From assembly GCF_016907435.1 (NCBI RefSeq), contig NZ_JAFBBZ010000001.1, forward strand, positions 62,001 through 126,000: a stretch of 64,000 nt of DNA, in the 5' to 3' direction. The position numbers were made by a program, and so were the translations under genes. A model generated the notes under the pieces. That model made no database searches. It was not told where the DNA came from and saw only the letters and a list, made by a program, of their open reading frames with translations. Positions 25,855-33,313 of the stretch are shown piece after piece; the stretch's first letter is position 1; every line of letters starts with the position of its first letter. Origin of the DNA: Nocardioides salarius. GTDB lineage: Bacteria; Actinomycetota; Actinomycetes; Propionibacteriales; Nocardioidaceae.

Positions 25855-26608
25855 GACCGAACCCCTCGCGCGGCGCCTCGCCCTCGCCGGAGAGCGAGGT
25901 CAGCACGGCGTGCTCGACCTCGCGGCCCATCGCCTCCTCGAGGGTGGAGTCCAGCCCGCCGTCGAGCACCCGTTTGGCCAGCGAGAGCGCCAGCGCGGGG
26001 CGCTGGGCCATCCGCGTGGCCAGGTCGAGGGCGACCTCCTCGTGGGTGCCGCTGGGCACCGCGCGCGCGACCAGCCCCATCGCGGCGGCCTCGCTGCCCG
26101 AGACCCGCTCGCCCAGCAGGAGCAGCTCCTTGGCGCGGGCCCAGCCCACCAGCACCGGCAGCAGCCGCGAGACCCCGCCGGTCACCGAGAGGCCGACCGA
26201 GACCTCGGGGAACCCGAGGACGGCGTCCTCGGCGGCCACGACGACGTCGCAGGCCAGGGCGAACTCGCAGCCGGCCCCGAGGGCGTAGCCGTGCACCGCG
26301 GCCACGACGGGGCCGGGGAAGCGGCGCACCAGCCGGGTGACGTCCTGGATCTCCTCGAGCCGCTCGCGGGTCTGCAGCGGCGTCTCGACCGGCGGCTCGG
26401 CCTTGAGGTCGTGGCCGGCGCAGAAGGCGCGTCCGCGTCCCGCGAGCACCACCGCACGTGCGTCCTCCGCGAGGGCGCGCTCCAGCGCGGCCACCAGGCC
26501 ACGGGTCAGCGCCTCGTCGACGGCGTTGAGCCGCTCGGGCCGGTTGAGGTGGACCAGCGCCACCCCGGGCCCCGCGGACCTGTCGTGGCTGTACTCGACC
26601 GGCTGCAC
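25847..26608 (-). CDS. Enoyl-CoA hydratase/isomerase family protein
   Basis: This 253-aa crotonase-fold protein has the oxyanion-hole segments AFCAGHDLKAE and VHGYALGAGCEFALACD, and the acid/base region LGFPEVSVGLSVTGG. It is the first gene of the operon running to 22,140, with a GTG start and GGGAGG just upstream. It is divergent from the TetR gene, and the TCGA-repeat operator lies between them. It probably acts on the product of the co-transcribed acyl-CoA ligase. Confidence 0.9.
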   Translation of the reverse strand: MQPVEYSHDRSAGPGVALVHLNRPERLNAVDEALTRGLVAALERALAEDARAVVLAGRGRAFCAGHDLKAEPPVETPLQTRERLEEIQDVTRLVRRFPGPVVAAVHGYALGAGCEFALACDVVVAAEDAVLGFPEVSVGLSVTGGVSRLLPVLVGWARAKELLLLGERVSGSEAAAMGLVARAVPSGTHEEVALDLATRMAQRPALALSLAKRVLDGGLDSTLEEAMGREVEHAVLTSLSGEGEAPREGFGRG

Positions 26609-26651
26609 CGGCGTCCTCCCTGCGTCCGTGGCCCGGCACCGCCGTGGCCTC

Positions 26652-26667
26652 TCGATCGATCGATCGA
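26652..26667. promoter_or_regulatory. Palindromic TetR operator candidate
   Basis: Four head-to-tail copies of TCGA make a perfect 16-bp palindrome in the 71-bp divergent gap. The tetR -10 (TAGCAT, 26,668-26,673) abuts it and is 6 nt from the ATG. A regulator bound here would block tetR and probably the operon on the other strand. Confidence 0.6.
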
Positions 26668-26679
26668 TAGCATAGGCCC

Positions 26680-27306
26680 ATGACCTCCTCCGGTGAACGC
26701 GTGCGCGTCGCGGCGCTCGAGCTCTTCGCCGAACGGGGCTTCCACGGCACCGGCATCCGCCAGCTCGCCGAGCGGGCCGGCCTCTCGAGCGCGTCGCTCT
26801 ACCACTACATGGGCACCAAGGAGGACCTGCTCGTCGAGCTGATGCGCACGAGCCTGGAGCGCCTGCTCGACGCGACCGCCGAGGTGCTCGCCACCCACGA
26901 CGACGCCGTCCCACGGCTGACCGCGCTGGTGCGGCTGCACGTCACCAGCCACGCCGAGCGCCCCCTGGAGACGCGCGTGGTCGACGACGAGGTGCACGCC
27001 CTGTCGCCCCAGCGCCGCGCCGACGTGGTCGCGCTGCGCGACCGCTACGAGGCGGCTTGGCGCGAGGTCATCGACCAGGGCCTGGCCGAGGGCGCCTTCA
27101 GGGTCGAGTCGGCCGGGGTGGCTCGGCGCGCACTGCTGGAGATGTGCAGCGGTGTCGCCCGCTGGTTCGACCCCGCTGGTCCCACGGCCCTGCCGGCCCT
27201 CGCCGAGCAGTACGCCCTGCTCGCGCTGCGCCTGCTCGGGGCCGACACGCGGACGGCCGCGGCGGGGGCCCGGCGTGTCGGGGACGACACGCCGTCACCG
27301 GTCTAG
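26680..27306 (+). CDS. TetR-family transcriptional regulator
   Basis: This 208-aa regulator has an N-terminal HTH (RVRVAALELFAERGFHGTGI, then GLSSASLYHYMGTKEDLL). The C-terminal ligand domain resembles that of regulators of acyl-CoA metabolism (KstR2-like). It is divergent from the enoyl-CoA hydratase/acyl-CoA ligase operon, which it probably represses until a CoA ester binds. The start is supported by a leaderless -10. A hairpin overlaps its 3' end. Confidence 0.9.
   Translation: MTSSGERVRVAALELFAERGFHGTGIRQLAERAGLSSASLYHYMGTKEDLLVELMRTSLERLLDATAEVLATHDDAVPRLTALVRLHVTSHAERPLETRVVDDEVHALSPQRRADVVALRDRYEAAWREVIDQGLAEGAFRVESAGVARRALLEMCSGVARWFDPAGPTALPALAEQYALLALRLLGADTRTAAAGARRVGDDTPSPV
27271..27294 (+). 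terminator. Hairpin at 3' end of tetR
   Basis: A perfect 10-bp stem (CGGCGTGTCG / CGACACGCCG) with a GGGA loop sits just before the stop codon. It is followed by a somewhat T-rich stretch (GATTTCC). It is a probable terminator for tetR. Confidence 0.5.
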
Positions 27307-27680
27307 ATTTCCTGGGCTTTCCGGCGTTCAAGGGCACCCGCCGTGACCTGCGGTTTTAGGCGTCTGCGCAGGTCAGCGTCTCCTTGACACCCCCTCGCGG
27401 CCCGCGCCAAGGTGGGTCGTCCGCTCGTGCAGATCGTGGTGAGCGGACCGACGTCCGAGTGGCCGTGTCGGAGGGTGGGGTGCCAAACACCTGTCCGACA
27501 CTGTTCGCGGAGGTCGGTCCGCCCCGCGGGAGCGGTCGCGGGAGGAATCCTGAGCCCCCTAGACAACAGCCCGCCCCGGCAGCCGGTCGTGCACCGGGCT
27601 GGACCGAAGGCGCCCAGGATCCTCCCGCACCTCTGCGCCCGGCGGCGGGCTCCCGCACCGGCGCCCCGTAGCCTGGGACC
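27307..27680. other. Intergenic region tetR-lnt with long hairpin
   Basis: No convincing gene is seen in this 374-bp gap; small open frames are GC-driven shadows. It holds an 8-bp inverted repeat (GTGTCGGA at 27,465-27,472 and TCCGACAC at 27,494-27,501) whose interior can also pair GGTG with CACC. A TTGACA lies at 27,384 with no matching -10. The lnt -10 is at the right end. Confidence 0.4.
27669..27674 (+). promoter_or_regulatory. -10 element of lnt (leaderless)
   Basis: TAGCCT lies exactly 6 nt before the GTG at 27,681. Confidence 0.45.
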
Positions 27681-29261
27681 GTGCTCCAGCGCTCGGTCCT
27701 CGCCCTGCTCGCCGGCGTCGCCCTGGCGATGGCCTACGAGCCGTTCGCCGTGCCCGTGCTGGTCCCCGTGCTGGTGCCGCTGGCCGTGGCCGCCCACACG
27801 CTGCTGACCCGCGGCCTGGGCCTGCGCCGGGCGTTCGTGGTGGGGCTGGCCTTCGGGGTCGGCTTCTACTACGTCCACATCTACTGGATGACGACGGTCG
27901 CCCTCGCCGCCTGGCTCGGGCTGTCCGCGGCGCAGGCCCTCTTCTACGGCCTGCTCGGCAGCGCCGTGGCGCTGGTCTCGCGGCTGCCGCTGTGGCCGCT
28001 GTGGGTGGCCACGGCGTGGGTCACCGTCGAGGTCTGGCGCAGCGGCTGGCCCTTCAGCGGGATGCCCTGGGGCCGTCTGGGCTTCGCGGTCGTCGACACC
28101 CCGGTCGCCGCCACGCTGCCGTACGTCGGCATGGCCGGGGTCACCTTCCTGCTCGCGCTCGCCGGGGCCGCGCTCGCGGCGCTGGTGGCCGCAACGGCCC
28201 GGGACCGGCTGGTCGGGCTCGTCGCCCTGGGCGCGGTCGTCGCCGGCGTCGCGGCCTCGGTGGCGCTGCCCTGGACCAGCCCGAGCACCGGCACCGCGAC
28301 CGTGGCCGTGGTGCAGGGCGACGTGCCGGGCCCCGGCAACGACATCCTCTACGACTTCCGCCAGGTGACCGAGAACCACGTGCAGGCCACCGTCGACCTG
28401 GCCGCCGACGTCGCCGCGGGGCTCGAGCCGCGCCCCGACTTCGTGGTGTGGCCCGAGAACTCGACGGCCACCGACCCCTGGCGCGACCCGCAGACCAACG
28501 CCGGCATCCTGCGCGCCACCGAGGCGATCGGCGTGCCGGTGCTCGTCGGGGCCCTGGTCGACGGCCCGCCGGGCGCGGTGCTCAACCAGGGCATCGTCTG
28601 GGACCCCGTCACCGGGGCGGGGGAGCGCTACACCAAGCGGCACCCGGTCGCCTACGGCGAGTTCATCCCGTTCCGGGGCACCGCCCTGGAGCTCAGCTTC
28701 GGCGACCTGGCGCGGATCCAGCGCGACATGCTGGTCGGCACCGGCAAGGAGCCGCTGAGCATCGCCGGCACCCGGGTCGCCGACGCGATCTGCTTCGACG
28801 TCGCCTACGAGGACGCGATCTACGACCAGGTCGCGCGCGGGGCGCAGCTGGTGAGCGTGCAGACCTCCAACGCCACCTTCATCTTCTCCGACCAGGTGCA
28901 GCAGCAGTTCGCGATGACGCGGCTGCGCGCGCTGGAGACCGGCCGGGCCACCGTGGTGGCCTCCACCAACGGCGTCAGCGGCGTGATCGGCGCCGACGGC
29001 GAGGTGGTCGCGAGGGCCGGGCTGCAGGAGACCGAGGTGCTGGTCGAGGAGCTCGCGCTGCACGAGGCACTGACCCCGGCGGTCCGGATGGGGCGCCTGC
29101 CCTGGCAGGTCGCGGTCGTCGCGACCCTCCTGGCCCTCGGTGCCGCACTGCTCCCGTATCGTCGCGCGCGCCGGGAGCGCAGCCGCGCGACCGCACCGCG
29201 ACACGACGGCGCCCAGGGTCCGTCACGACGAGGAGACGACGCGATGGTCGACCAGCCGTGA
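27681..29261 (+). CDS. lnt: Apolipoprotein N-acyltransferase Lnt
   Basis: This 526-aa membrane enzyme adds the third acyl chain to the N-terminal Cys of lipoproteins. About six N-terminal hydrophobic helices (residues 5-200) precede a nitrilase-fold domain. That domain has the catalytic triad Glu259 (WPENST), Lys319 (YTKRHPV) and Cys371 (ICFDVAYED); a last helix lies near residue 485. It overlaps ppm by 4 nt. In mycobacteria the two activities can be one fused protein (Ppm1); here they are separate. Lipoproteins at 3913 and 60,773 are potential substrates. Confidence 0.92.
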   Translation: MLQRSVLALLAGVALAMAYEPFAVPVLVPVLVPLAVAAHTLLTRGLGLRRAFVVGLAFGVGFYYVHIYWMTTVALAAWLGLSAAQALFYGLLGSAVALVSRLPLWPLWVATAWVTVEVWRSGWPFSGMPWGRLGFAVVDTPVAATLPYVGMAGVTFLLALAGAALAALVAATARDRLVGLVALGAVVAGVAASVALPWTSPSTGTATVAVVQGDVPGPGNDILYDFRQVTENHVQATVDLAADVAAGLEPRPDFVVWPENSTATDPWRDPQTNAGILRATEAIGVPVLVGALVDGPPGAVLNQGIVWDPVTGAGERYTKRHPVAYGEFIPFRGTALELSFGDLARIQRDMLVGTGKEPLSIAGTRVADAICFDVAYEDAIYDQVARGAQLVSVQTSNATFIFSDQVQQQFAMTRLRALETGRATVVASTNGVSGVIGADGEVVARAGLQETEVLVEELALHEALTPAVRMGRLPWQVAVVATLLALGAALLPYRRARRERSRATAPRHDGAQGPSRRGDDAMVDQP

Positions 29262-30028
29262 GCCGCGCCGAGACCGGCGCCCGGGTCGTGATGGTGGTGC
29301 CGACCTACGACGAGGCCGAGAACCTGGCCTGGGTGGTGGAGCGGCTGCACGCCGCCCAGCCCGGCGTCGACGTGCTCGTGGTCGACGACAACTCGCCCGA
29401 CGGCACGGGCCGGGTCGCCGACGACCTGGCCGCCGCCGACCCGCGCGTCAGCGTGCTGCACCGCACCGCCAAGGGCGGCCTGGGCGCGGCCTACCGCGCC
29501 GGCTTCGACGTCGCGCTCGAGGCGGGCTACGAGGTCGTCGGCGAGATGGACGCCGACGGCTCCCACCAGCCCGAGCAGCTGCAGCGCCTCCTCGACGCGC
29601 TCGACGACCCCCGTTCGCCCGCCGACCTGGTGATCGGCTCGCGCTGGGTGCCCGGTGGGTCGGTCGTCAACTGGCCGCGCCGCCGCGAGGCGCTCTCGCG
29701 CGGCGGCAACCTCTACGTCCGCCTGCTGCTCGGCGTCCGGGTGCGCGACGCCACGGCCGGCTACCGGCTCTTCCGCCGCTCCACGCTCGAGCGGATCGAC
29801 CTCGCCTCGGTGCGCTCGACCGGCTACGTCTTCCAGACCGACCTGGTGGTGCGTGCCCTGCGCGCCGGCCTCGTCGTGCGCGAGGTCCCGATCGAGTTCG
29901 TGGAGCGGGTGCGCGGCGACTCCAAGATGAGCGGGGCGGTCGCGGTGGAGTCGTTGAAGCGGATCACCGCGTGGGGCCTGGCCGAGCGCCGCGAGCAGGC
30001 CGCCCGACTGGTGCGAGGAGCGCGATGA
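29258..30028 (+). CDS. ppm1: Polyprenol monophosphomannose synthase (DPM-type GT2)
   Basis: This 256-aa glycosyltransferase of family 2 has VVPTYDEAENL at the N-terminus, VVDDNSPDGTG, and the metal-binding MDADGSHQPEQ, followed by GYRLFRRSTLERI. It should transfer mannose from GDP-mannose to polyprenyl phosphate, providing the donor for lipoglycan or protein mannosylation. It has no membrane helices of its own. The GTG start overlaps the lnt stop, and the stop overlaps fxsA (ATGA). Confidence 0.9.
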   Translation: MSRAETGARVVMVVPTYDEAENLAWVVERLHAAQPGVDVLVVDDNSPDGTGRVADDLAAADPRVSVLHRTAKGGLGAAYRAGFDVALEAGYEVVGEMDADGSHQPEQLQRLLDALDDPRSPADLVIGSRWVPGGSVVNWPRRREALSRGGNLYVRLLLGVRVRDATAGYRLFRRSTLERIDLASVRSTGYVFQTDLVVRALRAGLVVREVPIEFVERVRGDSKMSGAVAVESLKRITAWGLAERREQAARLVRGAR

Positions 30029-30552
30029 GCCGCCGCCGTGGCCGGCTGGGCTGGGTGCTGCTGGTGCTGTTCGTGGCACTGCCGCTGCTCGAGCTCTACA
30101 TGGTCATCCAGGTGGGCCAGGTCATCGGCGCGGCCTGGACCATCCTGCTGCTGGTGCTCGACAGCGTCGTCGGCGCCGTCGTCGTACGCCGTGAGGGCGC
30201 GCGGGCGTGGCGGGCGCTGCGCGACACGTTGGCGCGCGGGGGAGTGCCGGCCAAGGAGCTCGCCGACGGCGCCCTGGTGCTGGTCGGCGGCACCCTGCTG
30301 CTGACCCCGGGCTTCGTCACCGACGCCTTCGGGCTGCTGCTGGTGCTGCCGTTCTCGCGCCCGCTCTTCCGCGGCCTGCTGACCCGGGCGCTGGCGACCA
30401 GGCTGGTGCCGGTGACGTTCGGGGGCTGGCCGGGCGCACCGGGGGCGACGAGCGGCCCCGCAGACGCAGGACGCCCCGGACCGGGCACGGGGCCGGTGGT
30501 CCGGGGCGACGTGGTGGAGGATCCTGAGGACCCCTCCGGGCCGAGCGCCTAG
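30025..30552 (+). CDS. fxsA: FxsA-family membrane protein
   Basis: This 175-aa protein has hydrophobic helices near the N-terminus (LGWVLLVLFVALPLLELYMV and GAAWTILLLVLDSVVGAVVV) and in the middle (LVLVGGTLLLTPGFVTDAFG). The TPGFVTD motif is characteristic of FxsA. The tail is Gly/Pro-rich and hydrophilic. FxsA is linked in E. coli to exclusion of phage T7 by F plasmid; its normal role is unknown. It is last in the lnt-ppm-fxsA operon. Confidence 0.85.
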   Translation: MSRRRGRLGWVLLVLFVALPLLELYMVIQVGQVIGAAWTILLLVLDSVVGAVVVRREGARAWRALRDTLARGGVPAKELADGALVLVGGTLLLTPGFVTDAFGLLLVLPFSRPLFRGLLTRALATRLVPVTFGGWPGAPGATSGPADAGRPGPGTGPVVRGDVVEDPEDPSGPSA

Positions 30553-30562
30553 CGGGTGCTGC

Positions 30563-30949
30563 TCAGGCCTTGGCCTGGCGGCGCTTGGCGTTCGCCTTGT
30601 GCAGGTGGGCGGGGCCGATCTGGCCGCCGCGCAGCAGGTCGAGGCGCTCCTTGAGGATCTCCTCGAGCTCCTTCTCCGAGCGGCGCTCGAGCAGCATGTC
30701 CCAGTGGGTGCGGACCGGCTTCTCGGCCTTCACCTGGCGCTCGATGCCCGAGGTGCTCTCGGCCTCGGCGCCGCAGCGCGGGCACTCCCACACCGCGGGG
30801 ACCTCGGCCTCCACCGACATGGTGATCTCGAACTCGTGCGCCTGCGGGCAGCGGTAGCCCACCTGCTGGCGCGCGGCGAACTCGATGCCCCGCTCGTCCT
30901 CGAAGCTCTGGCCTCCGAGCCGTGCCCCTCGTAGCGTGCGCTCTGCCAT
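30563..30949 (-). CDS. rbpA: RbpA, RNA polymerase-binding protein
   Basis: This 128-aa actinobacterial transcription factor binds RNA polymerase and principal sigma factors and stabilises open complexes. It has the core domain with zinc-type ligands (YRCPQAHEFE and WECPRCG) and the basic C-terminal sigma-interacting segment (THWDMLLERRSEKELEEIL). A good ribosome site (GGGAG) precedes the ATG. A sigma-R-type promoter lies ~70 nt upstream, as known for rbpA in Streptomyces. It converges on fxsA. Confidence 0.95.
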   Translation of the reverse strand: MAERTLRGARLGGQSFEDERGIEFAARQQVGYRCPQAHEFEITMSVEAEVPAVWECPRCGAEAESTSGIERQVKAEKPVRTHWDMLLERRSEKELEEILKERLDLLRGGQIGPAHLHKANAKRRQAKA

Positions 30950-31020
30950 GGGACGCTCCCGTCCTCTCGTGTGCCTGGTGGGGTTCCGACTGCGCTCGCA
31001 GTCGCGCTCTCGAAGTGTTC

Positions 31021-31046
31021 AACGGTAGCGAGGGCCCGACAATTCC
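31021..31046 (-). promoter_or_regulatory. Sigma-R-type promoter of rbpA
   Basis: On the minus strand GGAAT (31,046-31,042) and GTT (31,023-31,021) are separated by exactly 18 nt. This is the consensus for the thiol-oxidative-stress sigma factor SigR/SigH (GGAAT-N18-GTT). A TACCGT overlapping the downstream half could also act as a housekeeping -10. Confidence 0.65.
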
Positions 31047-31075
31047 GGCAATCGCCGCCGGGGGTGAGACCTGCG

Positions 31076-32443
31076 CTACGCGTGCGTGACCAGGGCCGAG
31101 TCGTCGCGCACGCCCGAGCGCACCGGCAGCAGCAGGAGCAGGCCCGCCACCAGCACCACCAGCACCCCCAGGATGCCCCAGTACTGCGCGTCGTCCTTGT
31201 CGGCGACCCCGGTCACCGCCGCGCCGAGCGCGATCGAGAGGGACCAGGCGGCCGGGGCCAGGAAGCTCACGGCGCGGCCGGTGGTGGCGTACAGGCCGAA
31301 GACCTGGCCCTCGTGGCCCTCGGGGATCAGCCGGGCCAGGAAGGTGCGCGAGGCGCTCTGGGCCGGGCCCACGAAGACCGCCAGCATCAGCCCGAAGGTC
31401 CAGAAGACGGTGCTGCCGCCGGCGTTGAGGGCGAAGACCGCCAGGCCGGCACCGATCATGCACACCAGCGAGAAGACGATGACGCGCTTGGGGCCGATCC
31501 GGTCGTCGAGCACCCCGAAGCCGATGGTCGCCAGCCCGGCCACGACGTTGGCCGCCACGCCGAAGATGATCACGCCGCCGGCGCTGAAGCCGAATGTCCC
31601 CGCGGCGAGCACGCCCCCGAAGGTGAACACGCCGGCCAGGCCGTCGCGGAAGACCGCCGAGGCCAGCAGGAAGCGCACCGTGTTGCGGTCGGTGTGCCAC
31701 AGGTCGGCCACCATGGCGATCAGGTGGCGGTAGGAGTCGACGATGCCCACCCGCGGGCCCCGCGGGGTGCGCAGCGCCTTGTCGTCGCGCAGCGTCACCA
31801 GCACCGGCAGCGAGAAGACCAGGGTCCAGACCGCGCAGACGAGCATGGTGACGCGCACGTCCATGCCGTTCTCGCCGGTGATCCCGAAGATCCCGACGTC
31901 GGGGCTGATCAGCCCGAAGTAGACGGCCAGCAGCAGCACGATGCCGCCGATGTAGCCCAGGCCCCAGCCGAGCCCCGAGACGCGTCCGATCGTGGTGGGC
32001 GTGGAGATCTCGTTGAGCATCGCGTTGTAGTTGACCGAGGCGAACTCGAAGAAGATGTTGCCGCTGGCCAGCAGCACCAGGCCGAGCCAGAGGTACTCCT
32101 CGGACGGCTGCACCAGGAACAACGCTGCCGAGACCGCCACGACCAGCATCGTGTTGACCGCCAGCCAGAAGCCGCGGCGCCCCGACCGGTCGGCGCGCTG
32201 GCCGGTGATCGGCGCGAAGAGCGCCACCAGCAGCCCGGCCCCGGCCAGGGCCCACCCCAGGTTGGTGTCCGCATTGGGGCCGAAGTCGTCGGAGGTGATG
32301 TAGACGCTGAACACGAAGGTCGTGATGACGGCGTTGAAGGCCGCCGACCCCCAGTCCCACAGCCCCCACGCGTAGACGGGCCAGCCGAAGCGGCTGCGTG
32401 CGGTGGCCGGGCCGGCCGGGTCAGTGCTCGTTGCGCGGCTCAT
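31076..32443 (-). CDS. MFS transporter, UMF1-like
   Basis: This 455-aa protein of the major facilitator superfamily has about 12 membrane helices. The opening WPVYAWGLWDWGSAAFNAVI is characteristic of the UMF1/Atg22-like group. A charged cytoplasmic loop (LRDDKALRTPRGPR) separates the two halves. The start ATG 32,443 overlaps the GDPD gene by 23 nt, so the two are probably co-transcribed. The substrate is unknown. Confidence 0.85.
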   Translation of the reverse strand: MSRATSTDPAGPATARSRFGWPVYAWGLWDWGSAAFNAVITTFVFSVYITSDDFGPNADTNLGWALAGAGLLVALFAPITGQRADRSGRRGFWLAVNTMLVVAVSAALFLVQPSEEYLWLGLVLLASGNIFFEFASVNYNAMLNEISTPTTIGRVSGLGWGLGYIGGIVLLLAVYFGLISPDVGIFGITGENGMDVRVTMLVCAVWTLVFSLPVLVTLRDDKALRTPRGPRVGIVDSYRHLIAMVADLWHTDRNTVRFLLASAVFRDGLAGVFTFGGVLAAGTFGFSAGGVIIFGVAANVVAGLATIGFGVLDDRIGPKRVIVFSLVCMIGAGLAVFALNAGGSTVFWTFGLMLAVFVGPAQSASRTFLARLIPEGHEGQVFGLYATTGRAVSFLAPAAWSLSIALGAAVTGVADKDDAQYWGILGVLVVLVAGLLLLLPVRSGVRDDSALVTHA

Positions 32444-33287
32444 CGCGTGCTTCCTCCCATTGACCGCGCGCGCGGAGCACGTCGCGGAGTACGTCGGTGC
32501 GGTCGGTGAACAGACCGTCCACACCCAGCTCGAGGAGGTGGCGCATCTCCTGGGGCTCGTCGATCGTCCAGACGTGGACGTGCGCGCCGGCGGCGTGCGC
32601 CCGGCGCACGAGGCCGGGCGTGACCACCCGCACCGAGCGCCCGCCGGCCAGCGGCAGCCGGCGCCGGTGCGGCACCTGCAGGGCCGCGACCCTGCCCCCG
32701 GTCAGCGCGCGGGCCAGCCGCGCGCTGGGCAGCAGCCGGAAGGCCAGCACCTCCCACGGGTGCGCGGAGGTCGGGACCCGGCCCCCGGTCAGCCTGCGGA
32801 ACGTCGCCAGCCGCCCGGGCGAGAAGGAGCCGACCAGCACCCGCTCCCAGGCGTCGTGGGCCGAGACGAAGTCGGCCAGCGCCGCCACGGCGCCCTCGGA
32901 CTTGATGTCGATGTTGAACCGCGCGTGCGGGAAGCGCTCGAAGAGCTCGGCCAGGGTCGGCACCTGCTCGCGCCCCCCGACGCTGGCCTCGCGCACCTGG
33001 GCCAGGGTCAGGTCGAGGATCGCGCCGCTGCGGTCGGTGACCCGGTCGAGCACGCTGTCGTGGAAGGCCAGCAGCACGCCGTCGCGGGTGAGGTGGACGT
33101 CGGTCTCGAGGTAGCCGTAGCCCAGCGCGACGGCGTGCTCGAAGGCCGCGACGGTGTTCTCCAGCCCCTCGATCTCGGGGTGGAAGGCACCCCCGCGGTG
33201 CGCGAGCGCCAGCACGGTGCCCGGGCGGTCGAGCACCCGGTCGAGGTAGGGATGACCCGTCGTGGGGGAGGTCGCCGGGGAGGTCAC
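32421..33287 (-). CDS. Glycerophosphodiester phosphodiesterase
   Basis: This 288-aa GDPD-fold enzyme has LAHRGGAFHPEIEGLENTVA, LETDVHLTRDGVLLAFHD and the catalytic-site HD and Glu, followed by VWTIDEPQEMRHLLELGVDGLFTD at the C-terminus. It should hydrolyse glycerophosphodiesters to glycerol-3-phosphate and an alcohol. There is no signal peptide, so it is probably cytosolic. The GTG start has GATACT 6 nt upstream. A shorter paralogue lies at 50,149. Confidence 0.88.
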   Translation of the reverse strand: MTSPATSPTTGHPYLDRVLDRPGTVLALAHRGGAFHPEIEGLENTVAAFEHAVALGYGYLETDVHLTRDGVLLAFHDSVLDRVTDRSGAILDLTLAQVREASVGGREQVPTLAELFERFPHARFNIDIKSEGAVAALADFVSAHDAWERVLVGSFSPGRLATFRRLTGGRVPTSAHPWEVLAFRLLPSARLARALTGGRVAALQVPHRRRLPLAGGRSVRVVTPGLVRRAHAAGAHVHVWTIDEPQEMRHLLELGVDGLFTDRTDVLRDVLRARGQWEEARDEPRNEH

Positions 33288-33313
33288 CGGAGCAGTATCG
33301 CCTCCCCGGGGCC

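Noticed and set aside
27412..27807. 131-codon plus-strand frame before lnt
   Set aside because: It overlaps the start of lnt in another frame, has random composition and no ribosome site.
30472..30508. 11-bp inverted repeat CGCCCCGGACC / GGTCCGGGGCG as terminator of fxsA
   Set aside because: The arms lie inside the coding tail of fxsA with a 15-nt loop and no T-run. The Gly/Pro codons of the low-complexity tail explain it.
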